Source: Caldisericia bacterium | GTDB lineage: Bacteria > Caldisericota > Caldisericia > UBA6126 | NCBI GenBank assembly: GCA_028700655.1 | Contig: JAQVSG010000016.1 | Coordinates: forward strand, 1-32,331 | Reading direction: 5' to 3' | DNA length: 32,331 nucleotides | Shown here: one piece after another, positions 15,301 through 25,600 of the stretch | Numbering within the stretch: the stretch's first letter is position 1 | How the letters are laid out: every line of letters starts with the position of its first letter | Translations under genes and position numbers: made by a program | Notes under the pieces: model-generated | Told to the model about the DNA's origin: nothing | Database searches by the model: none | What the model saw: the letters and a program-made list of their open reading frames with translations, nothing else

Positions 15301-17496
15301 ATGTTTGTTCGATATTTTTCACTTATCCTTGTATTAACTGGGGTAGGGTCATTTTTCTACGGTTGTAATCCTAAAAAAATACTATATAATGCCCCCTCTT
15401 TACCCATACCTGCTCATCAACTACCGTCGCTTCCCCCGCTTGTGTGGGATGATTTACCCGAAGATGAAACTTCCTCTTTTTACCAGTGGGCAGATCCTTT
15501 TTTACAACAAGCAGTGGCGCTTGAGATTTTTACTCCCGAGGAAATACAGACTCCTGCAAAAACAATGTCAAAGGGTCAATTTCTTTCCAAACTCTGCTAC
15601 TGTCTACAAAGACCTTCTCGTCTACAGGGAACTGTCCCCTTTGTGGATGTTCCCAAGCACACCCCACTCTATGTGGACGTTCTTTTTGCGATTCAACAGG
15701 GAATTGTAGAAATACCTTTTGAACAAGAATTTGAAAAACCTTTTTTCCACCCTGATGCTCCAATAACAAGATGGGAAGCTGCTGTGTGGTTTACGAATGC
15801 GCGACGAATAGATTTTTCTTACTATCAAGAAAATGTTTTGTATATTTATACGCAAGATGGAACCACAGGATACCCTTCTGATCAAGTGAAGTTAGCAATG
15901 GGAGTAGCCTTTCATCCTGCGTATCAGTTTCTTCCTTATCGGTGGTCTACTAAACATGAATACAGACTTGCAAAACCGTACGGACTTCTCAATTATAGCG
16001 AAGCCTGTTTTGGTTTTTTCCATCTATTGGTTCCTCCCGAGAATCATGGCACTATTCATATTGCCAAAGAAGGACCAATTGCAGGCAAAAAGACTATTAC
16101 CAAAGAAGATTTTGAACTGCTGTCCCCCTATCTATATGTCCCCGCCGTCAGTGAAAGAGATATGAATTGGGGGTATGCTCCTCTTTTGATTGAATCCATT
16201 CCACATATTGACAATGGCAGTATGCGTATATTGGATGATGGTCGTGTGCAATGTATATACAAAATTCGTGATTATCTTTTTTGGTCCAATGGAGATCCTA
16301 TCGTAGCCCAAGATGCTATCACAGGTTTCCAGTTTGCGATGCAGTTTGCGAATGCCTCCGTGCCATTTGATTGGCTCTTGGGACTGAAAATTGAAAGCCA
16401 GAATACCGTTTTGGTGACCTGGAAACGACCCTTTTATGGTGTAGAACGTGCTTTTTATTTGTATTCACAGTCCTTGGAATTTCCACTTCATTGGGATCAA
16501 TACATTCATTGTGCTTCTTTTTTGATGGAAACATGGGACGAAGAGACGATATCGTTGGTTGAAAACAGACAATCTGTTATGGGAACAATACCAGAAACAT
16601 CTCTGAAAATTCATTTTTATCAAAATGCTCCTTCTGCAATGGATACCTATGATCTGATTCTACCGAAACAGTACAGTGAGTACGATGAGATCCCTTCCTC
16701 CCACCACCTTCTGTATGCCCCCACAATGCAATGGGAACACATCGACTTGAAACTCCCCAATGTTATTTTGAATGACATTTCACTTCGTGAAAAACTGCGT
16801 AACGCAATATCTCATGAAGATATGAATCAAATTGTTTGGGATGGAAACGCTTTCGTATCCCCGGGTTGGTTTCTTCCTCTTCATCCTTCTTTACAGGGGG
16901 GGGAAGGGACGATTCCTTCGAAAACCGAACCAGAGTCTAGGAATGAATTTATGGAGGAAGACCCTCCAATTTCACTACGATGTATCGTTCTTTCTTCTGA
17001 TGAAAGAAGAAAAAAAACAGCAACGTATATCCAATCTGTGTGGGAAGATTTGGGCCACCATGTAAGTATAGAATATCTGGATGAAAAGGCGTTTTACAAA
17101 GTATTGGAAGAACCCTCTAGAGAAGAAGCTAGGGTATATCTTTACTCGTGGGTGTTTACCCCGGAAACGAACCTTTTTTCGATCCTTCACTCCAGTTGTA
17201 TACCTGGTGTAAAAGAGAACCAACAGGCAGAGAACTATACCGGGTTCCAAAATGCGCAAGTTGACTCCTTGCTGTTGAAAACGCTTACCGAACCTAATGT
17301 TGAAAAACGTGCTCACTATCTATACGATATCCAGCAAGAGGCTTTGAAAGAAGCGCGGACGATTCCCTTATTGTATGTGCCAAAAACAGCGATATGTTCC
17401 CATGATTTACAGGGGTTGGTTGTTCCTTTTTCGGGGATTCCCATCGATTGGGCCCCCTACTATTGGTATGTATCCAAACCAAAGGAGACGCAATGA
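15301..17496 (+). CDS. Family 5 extracellular solute-binding lipoprotein with SLH-like N-terminal region
   Basis: A 731-residue lipoprotein starting with a short signal (MFVRYFSLILVLTGVGSFFYGC; Cys22 lipidated). Residues ~50-167 look like SLH repeats: FVDVPKHTPLYVDVLFAIQQ and FHPDAPITRWEAAVWFTNA. From ~290 on is an SBP_bac_5 oligopeptide/nickel-binding fold: IYKIRDYLFWSNGDPIVAQD, then SLREKLRNAISHEDMNQIV, and a C-terminus with EARTIPLLYVPK. Start 15301 is set by the lipoprotein signal; the frame is open back to an ATG at 15148, but that stretch contains a terminator. AAAGGG touches the start codon, so the ribosome-binding site is poor. No ABC permease or ATPase gene is nearby, so it may act with a distant transporter or as a sensor. 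It overlaps the malic-enzyme gene by ATGA. Confidence 0.78.
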   Translation: MFVRYFSLILVLTGVGSFFYGCNPKKILYNAPSLPIPAHQLPSLPPLVWDDLPEDETSSFYQWADPFLQQAVALEIFTPEEIQTPAKTMSKGQFLSKLCYCLQRPSRLQGTVPFVDVPKHTPLYVDVLFAIQQGIVEIPFEQEFEKPFFHPDAPITRWEAAVWFTNARRIDFSYYQENVLYIYTQDGTTGYPSDQVKLAMGVAFHPAYQFLPYRWSTKHEYRLAKPYGLLNYSEACFGFFHLLVPPENHGTIHIAKEGPIAGKKTITKEDFELLSPYLYVPAVSERDMNWGYAPLLIESIPHIDNGSMRILDDGRVQCIYKIRDYLFWSNGDPIVAQDAITGFQFAMQFANASVPFDWLLGLKIESQNTVLVTWKRPFYGVERAFYLYSQSLEFPLHWDQYIHCASFLMETWDEETISLVENRQSVMGTIPETSLKIHFYQNAPSAMDTYDLILPKQYSEYDEIPSSHHLLYAPTMQWEHIDLKLPNVILNDISLREKLRNAISHEDMNQIVWDGNAFVSPGWFLPLHPSLQGGEGTIPSKTEPESRNEFMEEDPPISLRCIVLSSDERRKKTATYIQSVWEDLGHHVSIEYLDEKAFYKVLEEPSREEARVYLYSWVFTPETNLFSILHSSCIPGVKENQQAENYTGFQNAQVDSLLLKTLTEPNVEKRAHYLYDIQQEALKEARTIPLLYVPKTAICSHDLQGLVVPFSGIPIDWAPYYWYVSKPKETQ

Positions 17497-18956
17497 AAGA
17501 ATTACATGTTTCATTAGACAATGTAGGAGATGTACTGCCAGACGATTTTACAGAAGAGCAAAAAGCGAGAGTGAAAACACTGTTTTATAAAAAGCTATCG
17601 CTAGAAGCACATTCTTTTTATAAAGGGAAAATGCAAACATTTCCAAAAGCAGGTGTGTATGGATTTAATTGGTTCAATGCATGGTATACACCTGGAGTTT
17701 CCAACATATCCACCACCATTCGTGACCACAATGAACTGTCTTTTTCGTTGACCAATCGAGGGAATTTGGTAGGTATTGTGTCCGATTCTACTCGTGTTTT
17801 GGGAGACGGGGATGTGACTCCTTCGGGTGGCTTAGGAGTTATGGAGGGAAAGGCCTTTTTAATGAAATATCTGGGGGGTGTGGATGCCAATGCATTATGT
17901 ATCGATAGCAGAAATCAGGAAGGTCAACCAGATCCTTCCATTATTATAGACTTTGTGAAACGGATCCAACATAGTTATGGAGCTATCAATTTGGAAGATA
18001 TTTCACAACCAAATTGTTATGAAGTGCTAGATACCCTTCGAGACAAGTGCGATATTCCTGTATGGCACGACGATCAGCAAGGGACCGCTTGTGTCATATT
18101 GGCTGGCTTGATCAATGCCCTCATTCTTGCAGGCAAAAGTATAGACCAGGTACGCATTGTGTTTAATGGGGCAGGAGCTGCCAATATGGCCAATGCCCGA
18201 TTGATATTATCGGCAGGTGCAAAGCCTGAGAATATTGTTATGTTTGATGTGCAAGGACCTTTAAACCCCTCTCGAAAAGATTTTATGGAAGATGCACGAT
18301 ACTATGCACACAAAGCAATATGCGAAACAACCAATCCCAACGATTATCAATCGTTACCAGAAGCTCTTGTGGATGCAGACGTACTCATATCATGTTCAAA
18401 ACCCGGCCCCGGTGTGATAAAAAAAGAATGGGTATCAACAATGGCGGAAAAATCCATCCTTTTTGCTTGTGCCAACCCAGTGCCTGAAATCTATCCGTAT
18501 GAAGCAAAAGAAGCAGGAGCTTTTATTGTAGGGACAGGTCGAGGAGATTTTCCAAATCAGATCAACAACTCGTTGTGTTTCCCTGGGATTTTAAAAGGAG
18601 CTCTGCTTGTAAGGGCCAAAAAAATCACAGATCAAATGGCAATTGCCGCTGCTAAAGCTATTGCAGAATATTCCCGGAAAAAAGGAATTCACTCTGAACA
18701 GGTCATTTGCAAAATGGATGATATGGAAGTGTATCCATATCAAGCAGCAGAAGTTGCTACAGAGGCTGTACAATCGGGAATATCAAGAATACAGAAAACA
18801 TGGCAAGATGTGTACGATGAAGCCTTGGCAGATATTCGAACTGTCCGTTCCATGATGGAAGAAATGATGAAATCTGGATGGATTCAGCAAATTCCACAAA
18901 GCATTTTGCAAGATTCCTTGCAATGGGCCATCGATGAGCTACATCGGCAACAATAG
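17493..18956 (+). CDS. Malic enzyme (NAD(P)-dependent malate dehydrogenase, decarboxylating)
   Basis: A 487-residue enzyme converting malate to pyruvate and CO2 with reduction of NAD(P). WYTPGVSNISTTIRDHNELS contains the catalytic tyrosine (Tyr65). GGLGVMEGKAFLMKYLGGVD supplies the lysine (Lys120). Metal-site acids are in INLEDISQPN and VWHDDQQGTAC. The nucleotide fold is VFNGAGAANMANARLIL, where the usual third glycine is Asn. ANPVPEIYP and GRGDFPNQINNSLCFPGI complete the active site. ATG 17493 overlaps the previous stop and follows AAAGGAG by 5 bases; an earlier in-frame start has no such support. Cofactor choice between NAD and NADP cannot be decided. It sits directly before an Ldh2-family dehydrogenase, so both act on C3/C4 hydroxy acids. 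Confidence 0.93.
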   Translation: MKELHVSLDNVGDVLPDDFTEEQKARVKTLFYKKLSLEAHSFYKGKMQTFPKAGVYGFNWFNAWYTPGVSNISTTIRDHNELSFSLTNRGNLVGIVSDSTRVLGDGDVTPSGGLGVMEGKAFLMKYLGGVDANALCIDSRNQEGQPDPSIIIDFVKRIQHSYGAINLEDISQPNCYEVLDTLRDKCDIPVWHDDQQGTACVILAGLINALILAGKSIDQVRIVFNGAGAANMANARLILSAGAKPENIVMFDVQGPLNPSRKDFMEDARYYAHKAICETTNPNDYQSLPEALVDADVLISCSKPGPGVIKKEWVSTMAEKSILFACANPVPEIYPYEAKEAGAFIVGTGRGDFPNQINNSLCFPGILKGALLVRAKKITDQMAIAAAKAIAEYSRKKGIHSEQVICKMDDMEVYPYQAAEVATEAVQSGISRIQKTWQDVYDEALADIRTVRSMMEEMMKSGWIQQIPQSILQDSLQWAIDELHRQQ

Positions 18957-18974
18957 TAAGCAGGAGGAACGCAT

Positions 18975-20048
18975 ATGATACAATACAAAAGAATCTCCAG
19001 AGAACAATTGTATGCTTTTTCTGTGGCTGTTTTAAAGAAACTGGGATGCGACGAAGTGCGATCCTCTATCGTTTCTGATGTTTGTCTTGAAGCAGATATG
19101 CGAGGTATATCATCCCATGGTATCGCGCGGTTGCCACGATATAGGGATCATATACAACAAGGGCTTATAGATCCTAAGGCAGAACCAGAGCTTCTTTTTA
19201 AAACCGGTGTTTCCGCTGTGTATGATGGTCACCACGGAGTGGGTCATTATGTTTCAAAAATAGTATGTGAAAAGGCAGTGGAATTGGCGCAAAAAAATGG
19301 AATGGGCATATCCGTGGTTCGGAATTCAAATCACTATGGTATTGCCGGCTATTGGGCAGAACAAATGATGAAAAATGAAATGATAGGCATCAGTTCTTCA
19401 AACACAGCTCCTTTGGTGGTGCCAACGTTTGGGCGTCAGGCTATCTTGGGAACAAACCCGATAGCCATAGCGATTCCCAGCTACTATTCGTCACCAATTA
19501 TGTTGGATATGGCCACTAGTGTTGTCTCTAGGGGGAAATTGGAAGTGTATTCTCGCAATCTACAACCCATACCCTATGGTTGGGCTGTAGATGCACAAGG
19601 TAAGCCCACAGACGACCCCTCGGAAGTTTTGGAGAATGTTAAGAACCACGCAGGGGGAGGCATTGTTCCCCTGGGGGGAGAATCAACACAATTTGGAGGC
19701 CACAAAGGATTTGGATTGGCTTTCATTGTAGAACTATTGACGGCGGGTTTAAGCATGGGGACATCGTCTCTTCATACCTACAAAAAACATGGAAATATCA
19801 GCCATTTTTTCATGGCCATTCGGTTGGATCTCTTTGGGGACAGTGACACATTGCTCCAGCATATGCAGCAAATTGCCATGGAGATTAAACAATCGGAACC
19901 TTCTATCGACAAATCTGAAATTCTCATTCATAACGAGTTGGAGTATAAAAATAGAGAGGATGCCCTTAAAGAGGGTATCAAGATGGATATACCAACCTAT
20001 CAAAAATTGCAAAGTTTGGCGGAGCATTATGCGTTAAGTTTGCATTAA
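18975..20048 (+). CDS. Malate/L-lactate dehydrogenase family protein (Ldh2)
   Basis: A 357-residue member of the Ldh2/ComC/YlbC family, which reduces 2-oxo acids with NAD(P)H by a fold unrelated to classical LDH. Hallmarks are MRGISSHGIARLPRYRDHI (catalytic His48), GMGISVVRNSNHYGIAGYW, ILGTNPIAIAIPS and FGGHKGFGLAFIVELLTAGL. The family includes malate, lactate, ureidoglycolate and sulfolactate dehydrogenases. The neighbouring malic enzyme makes malate the likeliest substrate, which is inference. AGGAGG (18962-18967) is 7 bases before the start. A run of T follows the stop, but no convincing hairpin. Confidence 0.9.
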   Translation: MIQYKRISREQLYAFSVAVLKKLGCDEVRSSIVSDVCLEADMRGISSHGIARLPRYRDHIQQGLIDPKAEPELLFKTGVSAVYDGHHGVGHYVSKIVCEKAVELAQKNGMGISVVRNSNHYGIAGYWAEQMMKNEMIGISSSNTAPLVVPTFGRQAILGTNPIAIAIPSYYSSPIMLDMATSVVSRGKLEVYSRNLQPIPYGWAVDAQGKPTDDPSEVLENVKNHAGGGIVPLGGESTQFGGHKGFGLAFIVELLTAGLSMGTSSLHTYKKHGNISHFFMAIRLDLFGDSDTLLQHMQQIAMEIKQSEPSIDKSEILIHNELEYKNREDALKEGIKMDIPTYQKLQSLAEHYALSLH

Positions 20049-20086
20049 TTTTTTTCAAAATCGTATGGAACCTAACGATTTCGTGA

Positions 20087-20092
20087 TATACT
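20087..20092 (+). promoter_or_regulatory. Candidate -10 (TATACT) for the polysaccharide operon
   Basis: TATACT at 20087-20092 lies 30 bases before the GTG start of the membrane-anchored HEAT gene, in the only spacer of this run long enough for a promoter (74 bases). The -35 position is poor (TATGGA at 17 bp), so this is a weak call. Confidence 0.35.
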
Positions 20093-20122
20093 AGCAGTAG
20101 ACATTGTTCTAATGGAGAGATT

Positions 20123-21274
20123 GTGCACAAAATAATCATTGGTACTGTAATTTTGGTGTCTATTGTGGTTGGTTTCATGGTTGCTTTTGTTTTGCTTAGA
20201 AAATATCTGTTACAGATCAAAACAAAAAAAGAAAAAGAAATGAAACAAAGCATTTTTTTAGAAATTGAAGACAAGCTTTTTTCATTGGCACCTGAAGAAT
20301 TTAAAAGCTACTTCAACGATCCCAAAAAAAGACAGTATATATACGATATTTTAAAAGAACTGGTAGAAGAAAATGGATATGATTTTCACGGCATATTTGA
20401 TGAAATGGATTTTACCCAAGAAATGATTGACCGAGTTCGAAGAAATGCAGATCGACAAGCGTTAAAAGATTTGTCATTAATCAAGTCTCCAACCTCCTAC
20501 CAGTATTTACTAGAACTACTCCAATCGAACGATATCGAACTGGTGTATAGGGCCGGATATGCACTGTCCTACATATCTCTGGAGGCACAACAAAAAAAAG
20601 AAGTGATTGATCTATTGCTTAAAACTGCTATCACAAAACAGCGCCTGATGGAAATTATTACCACCATGCAACCGTCTCTTAATTTGCTAATGGAAGAATT
20701 GAGCGTACAAACCGAACAACGAGAAAAAATCATTCTTTTAAATGCAATGAAGCAAAGGGTCATTGGATACACAACTCGATTTCGATTTTTAGAAAAGAAA
20801 CTTCGTATCCAAAATCAGGTCATTATTGACCAATTAAAAAGTTATGTGGAAGATACTGAAGAAGTTTCTATTGCAGCCATTGATGTCATCAGCGATACAA
20901 AACAGACGCAAGCACTGGATATTATAATACATGCAGCATCCACATGGAAAAACCCACTGGTTTTAGCTGCGATAGCAGATTGTTGTTCCAAATTTCCTTC
21001 CGACAACCGAGCTTTGGCTCTGCTATATCATTTGGCACAACATGAGAACTATTGGGTGCGTTTGGCTTCTTTTGAATCCTTATCTAGAATGGGAGAAGAG
21101 GGGTATCGAAAGATTTTTGTGTTGTCCATGAATTCTGAGTTTCTCTCCAAATATCCATCTACCTATTATTTGATCTATCAAATTATCTCTGAGATACCAA
21201 ATATGTCTTCTTTAATAGAGCGTTTTAAAAAAGAACAGTATTCAGTACAGGATAGGGCATGGAATGCTAGTTAA
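20123..21274 (+). CDS. Membrane-anchored HEAT-repeat protein of a polysaccharide synthase operon
   Basis: A 383-residue protein with one N-terminal membrane helix (about residues 4-25, IIIGTVILVSIVVGFMVAFVLL) followed by a charged linker and a helical-repeat body. DIELVYRAGYALSYISLEAQ, NPLVLAAIADCCSKFPSDNR and NYWVRLASFESLSRMGEEGY are degenerate HEAT repeats. The basic residues after the helix predict a cytoplasmic body. GTG 20123 follows TGGAGAG. The gene overlaps the glycosyltransferase gene by 11 bases, so the two are probably made together and interact. A scaffolding or regulatory role for the synthase is likely but inferred; no enzymatic motif is present. Confidence 0.75.
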   Translation: MHKIIIGTVILVSIVVGFMVAFVLLRKYLLQIKTKKEKEMKQSIFLEIEDKLFSLAPEEFKSYFNDPKKRQYIYDILKELVEENGYDFHGIFDEMDFTQEMIDRVRRNADRQALKDLSLIKSPTSYQYLLELLQSNDIELVYRAGYALSYISLEAQQKKEVIDLLLKTAITKQRLMEIITTMQPSLNLLMEELSVQTEQREKIILLNAMKQRVIGYTTRFRFLEKKLRIQNQVIIDQLKSYVEDTEEVSIAAIDVISDTKQTQALDIIIHAASTWKNPLVLAAIADCCSKFPSDNRALALLYHLAQHENYWVRLASFESLSRMGEEGYRKIFVLSMNSEFLSKYPSTYYLIYQIISEIPNMSSLIERFKKEQYSVQDRAWNAS

Positions 21275-22667
21275 AATATTCATTGTCCTTAGCTGGATTG
21301 TATTTGTGTATTTTATACTCATCTGTCTTCAATATATTTTTTTGATTGTTATTTCCTTTTCACACCTTCTTCATTTCAACCGAGAAGAAAGAACTGGATT
21401 TCCTTTTGAAGAGACTCATGCATTGCCAATTTCGATCCTTATCCCTGCCTTTAATGAAGAAAATACCATTTGTGATACGATTCAGTCGTTGCTTTCGTTG
21501 TCGTATCCCAAATTTGAAATTGTAGTTGTGAACGATGGATCCAGAGATCACACCCTGAAATACGTAATTGACGAATACCAACTGCGTCGTGTTGATATTC
21601 TTCCTCATGGAAGCATCCCGACAGAGAGAATTAAGGCTGTTTATTCAAGTTACAAATACAACAACTTATTGTTGGTGGATAAATACAATGGGGGTAAAGC
21701 CGATGCTTTGAACGTGGGGATTAATATTGCTTCTCACCCCTTGTTTTGCTCCATTGATGCTGATAGTGTGATAGAAAAAAATGCCCTCATGAGAATGGTA
21801 AAACCATTTTTATTAAAAGAAGATGTGGTGGCTGTGGGCGGCATTGTTCGAGTCGCCAATGGGTGCGAAATTGAGAATGGAGAAGTGAAGGCAATTCATC
21901 TTCCCAGCAATCGGTTGGTCCGATATCAAATCATTGAATACTTACGTGCTTTTTTGTCCAACCGGATAGGCATGGAAAAATTTAATTGCTTGGCCATTAT
22001 TTCCGGTGCTTTTGGTTTGTTTCGGAAAGATATTGTGGAAAAAATTGGTGGGTATCGAAATACCATTGGCGAAGATATGGAAATTACTCTGCGTATCCAT
22101 GAATACTTGCGAAGGAAACGCGTCAAATATTTCATTGATTTTATACCCAATGCCGAATGTTGGTCGCAAGTCCCCAACGATTTTCGGAGTTTACGAATGC
22201 AAAGAATTCGTTGGCAAATTGGTTTGATTGATTCTCTATGGATTCATAAGAAAATGTTGTTCAACCCCTTGTATGGTTCGGTGGGACTATTTGCAATTCC
22301 TTACTATTGGTTTTTTGAAATGGCCTCCCCTCTTTTTGAATTTATGGGGTATGTTATTTTTATCCTTCTCCTTTTTTCAGGTGCTGTTTCCTACATTGTT
22401 GGAATTGTTTTCCTGATGGCGCTTTTATTTGGATTCTTTTTTTCCGTGTCTTCCATTGTTATGGAAGAATTTTCCTACCAGCGATATAGCAAAGTAGGCG
22501 AGATTGCTGCTTTAATTTTGTACTCCATTTTTGATCAATTTTGGTATCGACCTATGCAAGCATTTTTCCGGCTTCAAGCTTTTTTTATACGACCCAGTAG
22601 AAGACAGAAATGGGGCGTTATTCGAAGAAGAACGTTTGCAGAAGATCTTGAACAACAAAAAGAGTAG
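21264..22667 (+). CDS. Processive family 2 glycosyltransferase (BcsA/PgaC-like polysaccharide synthase)
   Basis: A 467-residue membrane glycosyltransferase. One helix precedes and about three follow the catalytic domain. GT2 motifs are complete: VVVNDGSRDH (Asp91), DKYNGGKADALN, SIDADSV (DxD at 165-167), GED near 269-271 and QRIRW (313-317). The QxxRW motif marks processive synthases such as those for cellulose, hyaluronan, chitin and poly-GlcNAc, which polymerise and export the chain through the membrane. There is no PilZ domain in the protein, so no direct c-di-GMP sensing is seen. It overlaps the HEAT gene and is followed after 22 bases by a large hydrolase. The sugar polymerised cannot be told from sequence alone; a NodB deacetylase nearby hints at an N-acetylated chain. 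Confidence 0.9.
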   Translation: MLVKIFIVLSWIVFVYFILICLQYIFLIVISFSHLLHFNREERTGFPFEETHALPISILIPAFNEENTICDTIQSLLSLSYPKFEIVVVNDGSRDHTLKYVIDEYQLRRVDILPHGSIPTERIKAVYSSYKYNNLLLVDKYNGGKADALNVGINIASHPLFCSIDADSVIEKNALMRMVKPFLLKEDVVAVGGIVRVANGCEIENGEVKAIHLPSNRLVRYQIIEYLRAFLSNRIGMEKFNCLAIISGAFGLFRKDIVEKIGGYRNTIGEDMEITLRIHEYLRRKRVKYFIDFIPNAECWSQVPNDFRSLRMQRIRWQIGLIDSLWIHKKMLFNPLYGSVGLFAIPYYWFFEMASPLFEFMGYVIFILLLFSGAVSYIVGIVFLMALLFGFFFSVSSIVMEEFSYQRYSKVGEIAALILYSIFDQFWYRPMQAFFRLQAFFIRPSRRQKWGVIRRRTFAEDLEQQKE

Positions 22668-22689
22668 AGTGAGAAAGTAAAGGGGTTCT

Positions 22690-25600
22690 ATGCAATCAAA
22701 CAATGCACCTTCCATAAACCGATCCAAAAAAAAGAAAAGAACATTTTCTGAAACAAGAATCGCTGCTTTGATTTTCTCTGCGATTGCTCTTGTGATTATC
22801 ATCTTACCCATTTTTCTTTGGTCTATGCAGCCATACCACAAACTCCATGTTTGGATTCTAGATAAAACTGTTCCTACGCAGGAATATAGAGAGCATCGCG
22901 GTACAATGTGGGCACTGAACTACTATCGAATAACAGATAAGAAAATTGATCATTCCTACTATCGATACAAAACCGATTATTACGGATTTTACCCCCTTAC
23001 AGAGAAAGAGTTTTCTATCAAAGATCTGGTTCATGCGTCTCCCAATCCAGATTTAATCTTGTGTACAGATACGTATGGTGTATATCGAGATGATTATTGG
23101 ATTCCGAATAAAAAAGGGAATCGATCCCCTCTTATATATGGAGGGTTGACACGAGAAGATATTTTTATGCTTCGGAAAAATTTAAAAGACCAAACCACTT
23201 TGATTACTAGTTTCAACACATTCGCACAACCCACCGATGAAGGCACCCGAAAACAGTACGAAAAAATGATTGGTGTTGAATGGAAGCGGTGGATGGGACG
23301 TTTTTTTATTAACCTAGAAAGAGACAAAGAAGTGGCTGTTTGGATGGTCGACAATTGGGAAGAACAACACGATGCTGTGTGGGAGTTTACAGGACCTGGC
23401 TTTGTCCTATGCTCAGATTGGGATCAAGTAGAAGTAATGGAAGAAGCCGTTCACTTCTACAAAGACAAAGATATTTATTTTAAATTCCTTCCCCCTTATA
23501 CGGAGGAATTTCAATCTACAAAAGATATTTCTTACTACTATTGGTTTGACTTTATTCAACCGATGGAAGAAACAGAGATTCTTGCCCAATACACGATGGA
23601 AGTTACAGAAGAGGGGCAAGAATTGCTACAATCCCTTGGGTTGGATTCTGTGTTTCCTGCCATCACCCGTAAAATAACCACCGACTACACCGCGTACTAT
23701 TTGGCAGGTGATTTTGAAGATCACAAGACAAGCTCCTTTCTTTGGCATGTATATGGATTGGATACCCTACGTAAATGGTTTAGCTTGGATTTTCGTGGAG
23801 AGGCATATGAATACTATTGGAGAGGGTATCTGCCTTTTATGAAAAAAGTGCTCCAAGATGTGGTTGCAAAACGCGAAACGTTTTTACCCCCCGTTGAAAA
23901 AAAAGATGTCGAAGTTAAAAATGGCCTTCACCGTATCAGTAAAACAGAAAAAAAATCTCTGCAAGTGTATTCAAACGATACGTGGGAACCGTTTTTTGTA
24001 AAAGGTATAAACCTGGGTATGGCTCTTCCAGGGTACTGGTTCCCGAATTTTCCCGAAGAAGATGATGTCTATTATTCTTGGTTTGAAAAAATAGGGGAAA
24101 TGAAAGCGAACACCGTTCGAGTTTATACTTTGATTCACCCTGCTTTCTATCGAGCTTTGTATCTATACAATTTGGATCATCCCAAGGAACCCATCTATTT
24201 ACTGCAAGGCATTTGGCCTGAAGAACACCCCCCTGAAGATGATTATTGGGGAGAAGACTATACCCAAGGTTTTGTAAGAGAGATTCAGTGGGGAGTGGAT
24301 GCAATTCATGGAAACGCGGTGATTCCCAAACGCATTGGAAGAGCTTATGGTCGCTATATTGCAGATGTATCTCCCTGGACATTGGCCTATCTTGTGGGTC
24401 GAGAGTTTGAAGCCATGGAAGTATCTGCGAATAATTTGATCAACCCCGGCAAATTGTATACCGGTACCTATATTGGAGTGACCGAAAAGGCCACTCCCAC
24501 CGAGGCCTGGATAGCCTGGGCGTGTGACAAAACGATGGAGTATGAAACCAACACATATCAATGGCAACGGCCAGTCTCTCTTGTAAGTTGGCCCACCCTG
24601 GACATTACCGAGCATGAATCAGAATGGGACGATCTAACTGACAAATCGAATCAATTCAACGATATGGAAGTTGTTGATATTCGCCATTTTGTCACAACCA
24701 AAGCCTGCGAAGCCGGTTTTTTTGGAAGCTATCACATCTACCCAAATTATCCCGATTTTATGAATAATGAGTTTGTTTACCAATCCTATACAGATGAGCA
24801 AGGACAATTTATGTATGGGGGATATTTGGAAGAATTTATGCGTACTCACGGAGAGTATCCAGCCCTTGTTGCAGAATTTGGAATGGCAACCGGTATGGGA
24901 ACTGCTCATGAAAACCCCAACGGCCTTCATCATGGTGGTGTTACTGAAAAAGAACAAGGGGAGATGACTGTTCGAATGATGAAAGCTGTGAAAAACCAGA
25001 ATTACATTGGAGGCTGCATTTTTGAGTGGATGGATGAGTGGGCCAAGAAAACATGGACAACAGAATCGTTTATGATTCCTTACGAACATCATGTATATTG
25101 GCATAACGTCATTTGTCCTGAGCAGAACTACGGGATTCTAGCCAACGAAACAATAAAACCCCAGACTCCTCATCTTGTTATTGAAGAAGATACCAATGAG
25201 ATCGTTCAGAAAATGGAAATTAGCAACGATGCTTCCTATATATATTTGGATATGTACTTTGACAGACCCATTTCGTTGGACCAATTCGATATTAAAATTG
25301 GAATTGATACGTACGATAAGATTTTGGGGAGTTATCGTTATTCTCCATCTTTACTATTCCATGCTCCCACCGGAATGGAGTTTTTGCTTCATCTTTCAAA
25401 AGAGGGCGGTACGATTACGGTGAATCCTGGGTACAATATTGGTCGTATGAAATTTTCATCCCAAATTGATTATACCGGACAGTTTGAGAGTATTAATCCC
25501 ATCATTAACAAAGAAAGAACCACCAAAAATGGTCGATATATTCCTGAAATTCGCGACAACGGGAGCACTCTTTCGTATGGAGATTTTAAAGGAAGCACAC

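Noticed and set aside
18956-20122. Possible terminator after the Ldh2 gene (T-run after the stop at 20048)
   Set aside because: The T-run is not preceded by a convincing stem, so it was not called.
23936-24615. Overlapping minus-strand open frames inside the large hydrolase gene
   Set aside because: The plus-strand protein has clear domain motifs through this region, while the minus frames show no start signal or recognisable domain.
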